Shown here in pieces: positions 6,626 to 12,814 of a stretch of DNA of 12,814 bases. Made by a program: the position numbers and the translations under genes. How positions within the stretch are numbered: position 1 is the first letter of the stretch; each line of letters begins with the position of its first letter. The notes beneath the pieces were generated by a model. The model did not search any database and was not told the origin of the DNA. It worked only from the letters and a program-made list of their open reading frames with translations. Where the stretch lies: positions 1-12,814 of the forward strand of contig JANXYF010000216.1 in assembly GCA_025350175.1 (NCBI GenBank), in the 5' to 3' direction. The stretch comes from Nitrosopumilales archaeon (GTDB lineage Archaea; Thermoproteota; Nitrososphaeria; Nitrososphaerales; Nitrosopumilaceae).

Positions 6626-7315
6626 TTACTTGAATGCTGCAACCATAATTGCGCCCCCAAGCATCCCCTTCTCAAATTCTACTTGTGAGAATCTTTCAAG
6701 AAGAAGCGACTCGAGTTTTTTATTCTGAGGCCAGAGTTTGTAGGTACCATATAGAGTGGCAAACTTGAGGCCAAGCCTTCCGCCACCAATGACTGCCAGT
6801 ATAGGAAGTATCGCTCTGAGGTAAAACGAGACCCCTGCCCTAATTATAGGATTATCAGGTTTTCCAAGATCAACAATAACAAATCTTCCACCTTTTTTCA
6901 ATACGCGATGTATTTCAGATATTGCTATTCTGAGACTGATTGCATCTCTAAGTGAATAACCTGCAAGTACTGCATCAAACTGTTCGTCACGAAATGGAAT
7001 GTGTTCAAAGACCCCACATGTTAGTTTAGGAGTTGTAGAAAATAATCTGCTAGTATTTTTCAGCATTGGTCGTAATGGATCATACAAAGTTATGTCCAGA
7101 TTACCAGAGCAGATTAGAGATGCTGTCTTTGACATGTTTCCAAAACCCGAACCTGCATCAAGTATATGATCTCCTGGATTTACTCTTCCTCCAATTCCGC
7201 GTTGACGAAACTCTGAATCTCTTCCAAGTGAAATTAAGGAATTAACTTTATCATAGACAGGGATTATTTTTTCCAAGACATCGAGGACTTCGCCCCAATA
7301 ACTTCCAAGGCCCAC
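6626..7315 (-). CDS. UbiE/MenG-type SAM-dependent C-methyltransferase
   Basis: The 229-residue class I methyltransferase has the UbiE-family N-terminal signature VYDKVNSLISLGRD (20-33), SAM motif I ILDAGSGFGN (51-60), the ribose-binding acidic position Asp79 in LYDP, the family motif LAGYSLRDA (117-125) and HRVLKKGGRFVIVDLGKP (136-153). A hydrophobic stretch YLRAILPILAVIGGG and then TLYGTYKLWP corresponds to the membrane-facing region of demethylmenaquinone methyltransferases. Ammonia-oxidising archaea contain menaquinone, so the last ring methylation is a likely role; another lipid quinone or small molecule is possible. The start is GTG at 7313-7315; an in-frame TAG lies three codons upstream, and the family signature begins near residue 12. 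It is the first gene of an operon with the MFS transporter and is divergent from the helicase. Confidence 0.82.
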   Translation of the reverse strand: MGLGSYWGEVLDVLEKIIPVYDKVNSLISLGRDSEFRQRGIGGRVNPGDHILDAGSGFGNMSKTASLICSGNLDITLYDPLRPMLKNTSRLFSTTPKLTCGVFEHIPFRDEQFDAVLAGYSLRDAISLRIAISEIHRVLKKGGRFVIVDLGKPDNPIIRAGVSFYLRAILPILAVIGGGRLGLKFATLYGTYKLWPQNKKLESLLLERFSQVEFEKGMLGGAIMVAAFK

Positions 7316-7334
7316 ATCAGACTAGAAATGGCAC

Positions 7335-7345
7335 GATATTATATG
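7335..7345 (-). promoter_or_regulatory. TATA-box promoter of the methyltransferase-MFS operon
   Basis: The minus strand reads CATATAATATC, centred 25 bases before the GTG start at 7315, predicting a leaderless mRNA that begins at GTG. Confidence 0.6.
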
Positions 7346-7387
7346 TCATCAGGGTTTTGACACATACTATACTCAAAGGTTTTACCA

Positions 7388-7398
7388 AAAATTAAATC
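7388..7398 (+). promoter_or_regulatory. TATA-like promoter of the helicase gene
   Basis: AAAATTAAATC is centred about 28 bases before the GTG at 7422. Together with the methyltransferase box on the other strand it makes a 106-base divergent promoter region. Confidence 0.5.
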
Positions 7399-7421
7399 AG
7401 CCAGAATCTTTCTCGGGTTTA

Positions 7422-9932
7422 GTGTACTATTGTCCCAAGTGTAAATCAAAGATTGATGTACAACGCACCTTTAATCAAAAAATACATTTCGGATGTCCCA
7501 AGTGTAAGATTGAAGATATAATAGATTCAAAAAAGAATTTGGATGAGGCATTTTTAGAATTTTTAATAAAATTTGACAATGACGAGTTACCAACTAAAGA
7601 GGAATCTGGAACAACTCTAGAAAAAGAGGGAATTTTGCAGATCGAAGATGAGATAAACAAAATGATAGGAGGTGCCAAGATTGCTGAAATAACAAGGTCT
7701 ATTTTATTCTCAAAGAGACACTTTGTTTCACACTTTAAGGTAATTGAAGAGCCTGACCCTGAGATGGGCTCTACTGTAACAGATTCAGGTCTTGACCAGC
7801 GAATTGTAGAGGCATTAGAATCAAAAGGAATAGAGAGATTCTACAAGTTTCAGGAAGAGGCTATACACCACATTGTATCAGGACATAATGTTGTAATCAC
7901 TGCACCCACTGCATCAGGAAAGACAGAGGCATTTGTAGTACCAATCATAGAAAGAATAAGTAATTCAAAAAATCCCATACCAGCAATACAAGCAATTTTT
8001 GTCTATCCAACCAAGTCTCTTTCAAGAGACCAGTATCCAAAGATTAAAGAAATTGCAGACAAGCTTGATATCAAGTGTGCAGTGTTTGATGGAGACACTA
8101 AACAGATAGAACGAGCTGAAATTCTTGCCAGTCCACCCCAGGTAATAATAACAAACTTTGATGTGTTACACTATCACCTATGGCATAGAACTAGATTTGC
8201 ATCATTGTTTAATACAACAAGATTTCTTGCAGTCGATGAAGCTCATGTATATTCTGGAATTTTTGGCTCCAATGTTCACTATATTATAAAACGATTAAAG
8301 AGAATTGCACCAAGATTGCAAATAATTACAGCATCTGCAACTTTGGATAATGCACTGACATTTTGTCAGATGTTGTTTGGAGTAAAGATGGTCCAAGTAT
8401 CAGGCTCTGGCAAAAAAGGTAAGATAGAATTTTCAATGCTCTTTCCTTCATTGATGACGCAACGTGCATTGATGATTGATATTTTAAAAAAATTAACAGC
8501 AAAACACCACAAGACTCTGGTCTTTTCAAACTCACATCTTAATTCCGAACTTTTGGCACTTCAGGCAAGAAGGCAAAAAGTGGACATTAAGGTTCACCGA
8601 GCAGGCCTCATGGCAAATTATAGAAGATCAGTTGAGAACTTGTTCAAGACTGACAAGTTGCTTGCAATATCTGCCACCCCTACGCTTGAACTTGGAATAG
8701 ATGTAGGCAACGTAGACGGAGTGATATCATCTACCATACCTGTAAACAGACTCACGCAGAGAATAGGTAGGGCAGCAAGAAAAGGCCAAGGAGGATATGC
8801 ATTTCTAGTGCTTGGAAACGACCCAATCTCGCAATATTACAAGAATCATCCAGGAGATTATTTTGAAGATGTTGAACAAATTTACATTGATCCAAAAAAT
8901 CCCTTTGTTGAAGAGTTTCAAGTAATAGCAATGGCATGTGACAAACCAATTGCAAAACACGAGTTACCCGAACACAAGGATGTCATAGATAGACATGTTG
9001 GTGCAGGCAATCTAGTTTTAATTGAAAATAGATATGTTCCAAATTATGATCAGATAAAATCTATTTTAGAAGATTACAGTATTAGAGGAATAGGAAGATC
9101 AATTGACATATTTCTAAACGGCAAAAAAGTTGGAGAGCGAGTGTTACCAATTGCATTGGAAGAGCTTCACCCACAAGCAGTTTACTTTTTGGCAGGTACT
9201 AGGTATAAAGTCAAAGAGATTGGATATCCAGAAAAGATGACTGCAAAATTGGAATATCTCCCAAGAAATTATCCATACTATACCAAGTCTTTAACAGAAG
9301 AGTGGCCAACCATTGAAACAATTTTTGAAAAAAGATTTGCAAATGGAATCGAAGTTGCATTTTGTAAATTACACATACAAAAAAGAGTATACGGCTATGT
9401 CAATTTGGAGTTGGGTCAAGAAGCTGCACAAGGTCAAAAAATAATTTTGGAAAAACCACTTGATTATGATTTTATCACAAAAGGAATTGTCTTCAAGGCT
9501 CCAAGACCATTAAATGAAATAAGTAAAACTGAGAATGAAGAATACGTAGAAGCTAGTGGATATCATGCCACAGAACATGTCGTAATAGAAGGAAGTAACA
9601 TGATAACAGGTGGTGTATCACAAGACCTCGGTGGCATATCTCTTGGAACCTCAGGTCTTGTCTTTGTCTATGATTCTGCCATAGGAGGAAATGGTGCAAG
9701 TAGAGCATTATTTGATAGACTTGAGAAGGCCTTTGAGCGTAGTCTCAATATAGTAACAGAATGTCCATGCCAAAGTGAATCTGGCTGTCCTCGCTGTACC
9801 TTTTCATATAGATGTGGAAACAATAATGAATACCTGCACAAGCTTTCGGCAAAAGAGATTCTCCAGAGAATAATAGATGGTGAAAAAACAGAGATTACAG
9901 AACCTGTAGAAGGTGACAAACCTCTAGTCTAG
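7422..9932 (+). CDS. SF2 DNA helicase, MrfA/Hrq1-like, with N-terminal zinc ribbon and C-terminal DUF1998 domain
   Basis: The 836-residue protein starts with a zinc ribbon (Cys4, Cys7, Cys25, Cys28 in two CPKC knuckles). A two-domain helicase core follows: Q-motif-like FYKFQEEAI, Walker A APTASGKT (161-168), DEAH (272-275), SAT (305-307) and motif VI QRIGRAARKG (446-455). The C-terminal third carries the DUF1998 region, with HATEHVVIEG, SGLVFVYDSAIGGNG and a cysteine cluster Cys781, Cys783, Cys789, Cys792, Cys798 in CPCQSESGCPRC. This order is that of MrfA/YprA and Hrq1 helicases, 3'-5' DNA translocases that act in repair of crosslinks and other lesions; that activity is inferred here. The GTG start is the first available after an upstream in-frame stop, and the zinc ribbon follows at once. 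No MrfB-like nuclease lies beside it; the divergent neighbour is the methyltransferase operon. Confidence 0.9.
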   Translation: MYYCPKCKSKIDVQRTFNQKIHFGCPKCKIEDIIDSKKNLDEAFLEFLIKFDNDELPTKEESGTTLEKEGILQIEDEINKMIGGAKIAEITRSILFSKRHFVSHFKVIEEPDPEMGSTVTDSGLDQRIVEALESKGIERFYKFQEEAIHHIVSGHNVVITAPTASGKTEAFVVPIIERISNSKNPIPAIQAIFVYPTKSLSRDQYPKIKEIADKLDIKCAVFDGDTKQIERAEILASPPQVIITNFDVLHYHLWHRTRFASLFNTTRFLAVDEAHVYSGIFGSNVHYIIKRLKRIAPRLQIITASATLDNALTFCQMLFGVKMVQVSGSGKKGKIEFSMLFPSLMTQRALMIDILKKLTAKHHKTLVFSNSHLNSELLALQARRQKVDIKVHRAGLMANYRRSVENLFKTDKLLAISATPTLELGIDVGNVDGVISSTIPVNRLTQRIGRAARKGQGGYAFLVLGNDPISQYYKNHPGDYFEDVEQIYIDPKNPFVEEFQVIAMACDKPIAKHELPEHKDVIDRHVGAGNLVLIENRYVPNYDQIKSILEDYSIRGIGRSIDIFLNGKKVGERVLPIALEELHPQAVYFLAGTRYKVKEIGYPEKMTAKLEYLPRNYPYYTKSLTEEWPTIETIFEKRFANGIEVAFCKLHIQKRVYGYVNLELGQEAAQGQKIILEKPLDYDFITKGIVFKAPRPLNEISKTENEEYVEASGYHATEHVVIEGSNMITGGVSQDLGGISLGTSGLVFVYDSAIGGNGASRALFDRLEKAFERSLNIVTECPCQSESGCPRCTFSYRCGNNNEYLHKLSAKEILQRIIDGEKTEITEPVEGDKPLV

Positions 9933-9956
9933 ATACAACAAAGACTAGAATCTAGA
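9923..9956 (+). repeat. Two overlapping inverted repeats at the helicase stop codon
   Basis: TCTAGTCT (9923-9930) pairs with AGACTAGA (9942-9949), and TCTAGAT (9928-9934) pairs with ATCTAGA (9950-9956), both perfectly. The arms are interlaced and share three bases, so the two stems exclude each other at their edges. The stop codon TAG (9930-9932) lies inside. No T-run follows, so it is not a classical terminator. Confidence 0.5.
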
Positions 9957-9963
9957 ACAAAAC

Positions 9964-9975
9964 AAATTATTAATC
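9964..9975 (+). promoter_or_regulatory. TATA-like promoter of the short-chain dehydrogenase
   Basis: AAATTATTAATC is centred about 26 bases before the ATG at 9996, again the spacing for a leaderless mRNA. It begins eight bases after the helicase-end inverted repeats. Confidence 0.55.
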
Positions 9976-9995
9976 ACATAAACAAATACAAAAAC

Positions 9996-10820
9996 ATGGA
10001 TAAAATTGCAATAGTAACTGGCAGTTCTAGCGGAATAGGTTTTGAGACTGTACTTGCACTGGCTCGAAAAGGATACCATACCTTTGCAACCATGCGTGAC
10101 ATAAAAAAAGGTAGTAAAATTTTAGATATTGCAAAAAAAGACGGACTAAAAATCGAAGTCATAGAACTTGATGTCAACAACGAATCTACCATAAAAAAAG
10201 CAGTTGAAAAGATAGTAAATGAAAAAAAGAGAATCGATGTTCTAGTAAATAATGCAGGATATTTTCTTGTTGGATGTTTAGAGGATTTATCAATTGAAGA
10301 TCTAAAAGATCAGTTTGAAACAAACTTTTTTGGAGTGGTACGAACAATCCAGGCAGTTCTTCCTACAATGCGCAGTCAAAAATCAGGAATCATAGTAAAC
10401 ATAAGTTCAGTTGCAGGAAGGATTGGTTTTCCAGTAACTCCCGGATATATCAGTTCAAAATTTGCATTAGAAGGTTTGAGTGAATCAATGCGGTATGAAC
10501 TATTTCCATTTGGAATTAAAACAATTATCATAGAACCTGGTGTAATCAAGACAAATCTTTTTACAACTCTGAAAAATACAACAAAGCCCGGCTCTGCATA
10601 CAAGGAGATGGTAGACAAGGTGATGAAGGGATTAGTAATGATGTCCGAGATGGGAACTCCTCCACAAGAGGTCGCAAACACCATAATCAAGGCAATTACA
10701 TCTGAGAACCCATTGCCTCGTTATCCTGTTGGAAATGATGCTATAATGTTTCTTGAAGCAAAAAAAGACAAGACAGACATTGAGTTTGAAAATTACATAA
10801 AAAAAGAGCTTTTTAGCTAA
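9996..10820 (+). CDS. Short-chain dehydrogenase/reductase (classical SDR)
   Basis: The 274-residue protein is a complete classical SDR. The Rossmann motif is TGSSSGIG (8-15), DVN at 59-61 stands for the adenine-contact site, NNAG is at 85-88, the active-site asparagine is Asn110 in ETNFFG, and the catalytic set is Ser138 in NISS, Tyr151 and Lys155 in YISSK. ATMRD (31-35), with an arginine after the second strand, suggests NADP(H). The PGVIKT segment (around 180) and a C-terminal substrate loop follow as usual. The closest named groups are 3-oxoacyl-ACP reductase-like and hydroxysteroid-dehydrogenase-like SDRs, but the substrate cannot be read from sequence. It has its own promoter after the helicase and its stop codon lies in a strong inverted repeat. 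It probably works alone in the cytoplasm. Confidence 0.9.
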   Translation: MDKIAIVTGSSSGIGFETVLALARKGYHTFATMRDIKKGSKILDIAKKDGLKIEVIELDVNNESTIKKAVEKIVNEKKRIDVLVNNAGYFLVGCLEDLSIEDLKDQFETNFFGVVRTIQAVLPTMRSQKSGIIVNISSVAGRIGFPVTPGYISSKFALEGLSESMRYELFPFGIKTIIIEPGVIKTNLFTTLKNTTKPGSAYKEMVDKVMKGLVMMSEMGTPPQEVANTIIKAITSENPLPRYPVGNDAIMFLEAKKDKTDIEFENYIKKELFS

Positions 10821-10836
10821 AATACGTCTATTTTAG
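10811..10836 (+). repeat. Palindrome and overlapping hairpin at the SDR stop codon
   Basis: TTTTAGCTAAAA (10811-10822) is a perfect 12-base palindrome. Its right half is also the left arm of CTAAAATA (10817-10824), which pairs with TATTTTAG (10829-10836) around a four-base loop CGTC. The TAA stop codon (10818-10820) sits in the shared arm. The second form could be a small RNA hairpin; it ends in TATTTTAG, a possible weak termination tract. Confidence 0.55.
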
Positions 10837-10905
10837 AACCATTTCAACAATTCAAAAAGATTAGAATAAAAAATTCTATGATTTTCACACTCGTCTTTTG
10901 GTTAG

Positions 10906-10916
10906 ATTGATATACG
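10906..10916 (+). promoter_or_regulatory. Possible TATA box for topoisomerase IB
   Basis: ATTGATATACG lies 21 bases before the TTG at 10932 and about 66 bases before the ATG at 10977. Transcription would be expected near 10937, which favours the ATG with a leader of about 40 bases. The box is weaker than the others in the window. Confidence 0.35.
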
Positions 10917-10976
10917 TCGGAAAGTCAATTTTTGTCAAAGTCAACAGATTTAATCAAAAATTTAGTGATAACAAAA

Positions 10977-12542
10977 ATGAAATGGAAAACCCTTCAACAC
11001 AATGGCATTGCGTTTCTTCCTCCCTATGAGTCAAAAGGAATTACGATCAAGATCAAGGGAGAGAAAGTTTACCTAAGTATTGATGCTGAAGAAATGGTTT
11101 ACCAGTGGGCAAAAAAGAAAGACACCCCTTATGTTAAAGATCAAGTGTTTCAAAAAAACTTTCTTGCAGCATTTGTAAAAGTACTTCCAGTAAAATTTAA
11201 AAATAATTCACTTGCAGATATTGACTTTTCTGAAGCATTCAAGGTAGTCGACATGGAAAAAGATTCCAAGTTGACCATGACAAAAGAAGAGAAGAAAAAG
11301 ATTGCATCTACAAGAAAAGAGATCAAGGAAAAAATGAAGGCAAAGTATGGCAAGGCAATTATAGATGGAAAGGAAGTTGACGTTGCAAACTGGATGGCAG
11401 AGCCTCCAGGGCTCTTCATAGGAAGAGGAGATCATCCACTAAGAGGCAAATGGAAACCAAAGGTTACAGAAAAAGATGTTACACTAAATCTTGGAAAAGA
11501 AGCCAAAGTACCTCATGGTAATTGGGGAAAGATAATTCACGAGTCTGATTTTATGTGGCTTGCAAGCTGGGTGGATGTACTTACTGATAAGAGAAAATAC
11601 GTCTGGCTTTCTGATACATCTGACCTCAAACAAGAACGTGACAAGATGAAATACGACAAGGCAACAAAACTTGCAGCCGAGATTGACAAAGTTTTAGGGC
11701 TAGTGATTAAAAAAATGTCAGATAAAGATGAGAAGGTAAGAAGAGTCGCAACTGTTTGTTATCTAATTTACAAGACTGCAATGAGAGTAGGTGATGAAAA
11801 GGATCCAGATGAGGCAGATACAGTAGGTGCTACAACACTAAGAGTTGAACATGTCAGTCTAAGACCGGGTGTAATAGAGTTTGACTTTTTAGGAAAAGAC
11901 AGTGTAAGATGGCAAAAACCACTTGCAGTAACAGAACAAGATAAAATATTTTATGAGAATCTCAAAAAACTTACAGAGAAAAAGAAAAAGGACGATCTCA
12001 TATTTAACGGAATTACTTCAAGACATGTAAATGAATTTCTCAGTGGAATAGTAAAGGGACTTACTGCCAAAGTTTTTAGAACATATCTTGCAACTCAAGT
12101 AGTAACAAATTATCTTAAAAAAGTGGACAACCTAAAATCAAAATCTGAAAACATCAAGATATACCATGCAAAACTTGCCAACTTGGATGCTGCAATAACA
12201 TGCAACCACAAGAGAACCATACCAAAGAACTTTGATGAAGCTTTACAGAAGAGACGTGATGCAATAAAGAAACTACATGAAACTAAACCTAAAACTGAAA
12301 AACAGACAGAGAAACTAAAGCAGCGCGAAGAAAAATTAAAACTTACTCTAGAATTAACTGAAAAAACTCGAGATTACAATCTAGGAACATCTCTTAGAAA
12401 TTACATCGACCCCCGAGTTGTAAAAGCTTGGTCAGATGCAGTAGGACTAGAATGGGAGAAACTTTACACATCTACACTTCAAAAGAAATTCCAATGGGTA
12501 TCCAAAGTTGATACCAATTGGAAAAATATCACACAATCCTAA
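10977..12542 (+). CDS. DNA topoisomerase IB, eukaryote/thaumarchaeal type
   Basis: The protein (521 residues from this ATG) aligns by eye with the core, linker and C-terminal domain of eukaryotic nuclear Top1. It opens with MKWKTLQHNGIAFLPPYE, which matches the start of the human core (IKWKFLEHKGPVFAPPYE). All five active-site residues are present: Arg270 in TAMRVGDEK, Lys307 in FLGKDSVRW, Arg368 in LTAKVFRTY, His411 in CNHKR and the nucleophile Tyr476 in LRNYIDPR. A lysine- and glutamate-rich coiled linker (about 420-465) joins the core to the tyrosine domain. The enzyme relaxes positive and negative supercoils by a 3'-phosphotyrosyl nick without ATP. The long charged N-terminal domain of the human protein is absent. 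An in-frame TTG at 10932 would add 15 residues; I prefer the ATG because family similarity begins there and a GTGAT lies seven bases before it. Confidence 0.95.
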   Translation: MKWKTLQHNGIAFLPPYESKGITIKIKGEKVYLSIDAEEMVYQWAKKKDTPYVKDQVFQKNFLAAFVKVLPVKFKNNSLADIDFSEAFKVVDMEKDSKLTMTKEEKKKIASTRKEIKEKMKAKYGKAIIDGKEVDVANWMAEPPGLFIGRGDHPLRGKWKPKVTEKDVTLNLGKEAKVPHGNWGKIIHESDFMWLASWVDVLTDKRKYVWLSDTSDLKQERDKMKYDKATKLAAEIDKVLGLVIKKMSDKDEKVRRVATVCYLIYKTAMRVGDEKDPDEADTVGATTLRVEHVSLRPGVIEFDFLGKDSVRWQKPLAVTEQDKIFYENLKKLTEKKKKDDLIFNGITSRHVNEFLSGIVKGLTAKVFRTYLATQVVTNYLKKVDNLKSKSENIKIYHAKLANLDAAITCNHKRTIPKNFDEALQKRRDAIKKLHETKPKTEKQTEKLKQREEKLKLTLELTEKTRDYNLGTSLRNYIDPRVVKAWSDAVGLEWEKLYTSTLQKKFQWVSKVDTNWKNITQS

Positions 12543-12550
12543 GCAAGCTA

Positions 12551-12560
12551 CATTTAATTG
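12551..12560 (+). promoter_or_regulatory. Promoter of the tRNA gene
   Basis: CATTTAATTG is centred about 30 bases before the mature tRNA 5' end at 12586, so transcription would start a few bases upstream of it. Archaeal tRNA genes use the same TATA-type promoters as protein genes. Confidence 0.45.
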
Positions 12561-12585
12561 CATCAAGAATTCAGGCGTTAATTAT

Positions 12586-12677
12586 GCCGGGGTAGCTCAG
12601 CCTGGCCTAGAGTGCCAGTCCACACAAGGGTATTACTCATAATCTGGAGGTCGTGGGTTCGAAACCCACCCCCGGTA
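12586..12677 (+). tRNA. tRNA(CAU) with a 16-base intron, probably elongator Met
   Basis: The 92-base gene folds into a full cloverleaf once 16 bases are removed. The acceptor stem is GCCGGGG (12586-12592) with CCCCGGT (12670-12676), discriminator A at 12677. The D stem is GCTC/GAGT around an 11-base loop containing the GG pair. The anticodon stem is CCAG plus A12635 against TCTGG (12643-12647), the loop CTCATAA with anticodon CAT at 12638-12640, a five-base variable loop, and the T arm GTGGG-TTCGAAA-CCCAC (12653-12669). The mature form is 76 bases; CCA is not encoded. It lacks the three G-C pairs of initiator tRNA in the anticodon stem, so it is elongator Met or the Ile2 tRNA whose C34 is modified to read AUA; I favour Met. 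An unspliced reading leaves 16 extra bases and a mismatched stem. Confidence 0.93.
12619..12634 (+). other. tRNA intron at position 30/31 with bulge-helix-bulge splice sites
   Basis: The intron TCCACACAAGGGTATT interrupts the anticodon stem, not the usual 37/38 site. The splice signal can be drawn: TGCC (12613-12616) pairs with GGTA (12629-12632) as the central four-base helix; the three-base bulges are AGT (12617-12619) and TTA (12633-12635), each cut after its second base; and GAG (12610-12612) pairs with CTC (12636-12638) as the outer helix. The inner helix is at most one pair. Shifting either boundary by one base breaks both the mature stem and the motif. Confidence 0.85.
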
Positions 12678-12684
12678 TACACCG

Positions 12685-12697
12685 TTTTATTTAATAC
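12685..12697 (+). promoter_or_regulatory. Promoter of the last gene, also T-rich end of the tRNA transcript
   Basis: TTTTATTTAATAC starts eight bases after the tRNA 3' end and is centred about 29 bases before the ATG at 12720 (26 if the TTTAATAC part is the box). It can serve as the TATA box of the last gene and as a T-rich terminator for the tRNA. Confidence 0.5.
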
Positions 12698-12719
12698 ATG
12701 ACAGGCAAATAATGCAATC

Positions 12720-12814
12720 ATGGTTTTAGATAGTAACTCCAAAAAAGCAATCGCCCTTCACAAATTACTCAAAGGTAAAATTATTGTTACAGGAAAGATT
12801 CGAAAACTAAAACG
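12720..12814 (+). CDS. Start of an unidentified gene, cut by the window edge
   Basis: An ATG at 12720 opens a frame that stays open for 31 codons to the end of the window. The visible part begins MVLDSNSKKAIALHKLLKGK and continues with IIVTGKIRKLK; it is lysine-rich, with a likely helix over residues 7-18 followed by a short strand. I do not recognise the family from this fragment. Support for a real gene comes from the promoter spacing, which again predicts a leaderless start, and from the two nearer upstream ATGs (12698 and 12712) running into stops within five codons. Confidence 0.6.
   Translation, partial: MVLDSNSKKAIALHKLLKGKIIVTGKIRKLK

Noticed and set aside
5305..6633. Open frames of 61-98 codons on the + strand opposite tatA and the MFS gene
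   Set aside because: They are mirror frames of membrane-protein codons, with no family resemblance and no start signals.
12586..12677. Reading the tRNA as intronless or with the canonical 37/38 intron
   Set aside because: Both leave a mismatched anticodon stem or an oversized loop, while the 30/31 intron gives a perfect 76-base cloverleaf and splice motif.
1..12814. Search by eye for CRISPR arrays, insertion sequences, integrase sites, rRNA and toxin-antitoxin pairs
   Set aside because: No regularly spaced repeats, transposase frames, terminal repeats or small paired genes were seen; the gene content is ordinary chromosomal.

Overview
The window is AT-rich archaeal DNA and reads as an ammonia-oxidising member of the Nitrososphaerota (Thaumarchaeota), close to Nitrosopumilus or Nitrosarchaeum. 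The main grounds are a eukaryote-type topoisomerase IB with its full catalytic set, a trait of this phylum among archaea; a crotonase-family protein resembling the 3-hydroxypropionyl-CoA dehydratase/crotonyl-CoA hydratase of the thaumarchaeal 3-hydroxypropionate/4-hydroxybutyrate carbon-fixation cycle; and a tRNA with a non-canonically placed bulge-helix-bulge intron. AT-rich boxes sit about 23-29 bases before many start codons, which suggests mostly leaderless mRNAs. All placements come from reading the sequence; no database search was run.

Layout. Bases 1-1200 (+ strand): the crotonase-family gene, then a HesB/IscA-type Fe-S carrier with its own promoter. Bases 1273-7315 (- strand), in transcription order from the right: a UbiE/MenG-type methyltransferase and an MFS transporter two bases apart; tatA; glutamate dehydrogenase; a stand-alone Lrp/AsnC ligand-binding (RAM) domain; a DUF2252 kinase-like protein; and a six-helix DUF308/HdeD-type membrane protein, which converges on the Fe-S gene. 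From 7422 (+ strand): an MrfA/Hrq1-like SF2 helicase with an N-terminal zinc ribbon and a C-terminal DUF1998 cysteine domain, a classical short-chain dehydrogenase, topoisomerase IB, tRNA(CAU), and the first 31 codons of an unidentified gene that runs off the window.

How the genes may work together. Most are housekeeping: carbon fixation, Fe-S assembly, quinone-type methylation, Tat export, glutamate metabolism, DNA repair and DNA topology. The clearest functional pairings are methyltransferase with transporter (a tight operon) and glutamate dehydrogenase with the RAM domain (34 bases apart, possibly amino-acid sensing). I see no CRISPR array, insertion sequence, prophage or defence island. 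The less ordinary points are the tRNA intron at position 30/31, the zinc-ribbon helicase, a helix-extension-helix-like tail on TatA, overlapping inverted repeats at three stop codons, and one gene with a Shine-Dalgarno-like leader among leaderless neighbours.
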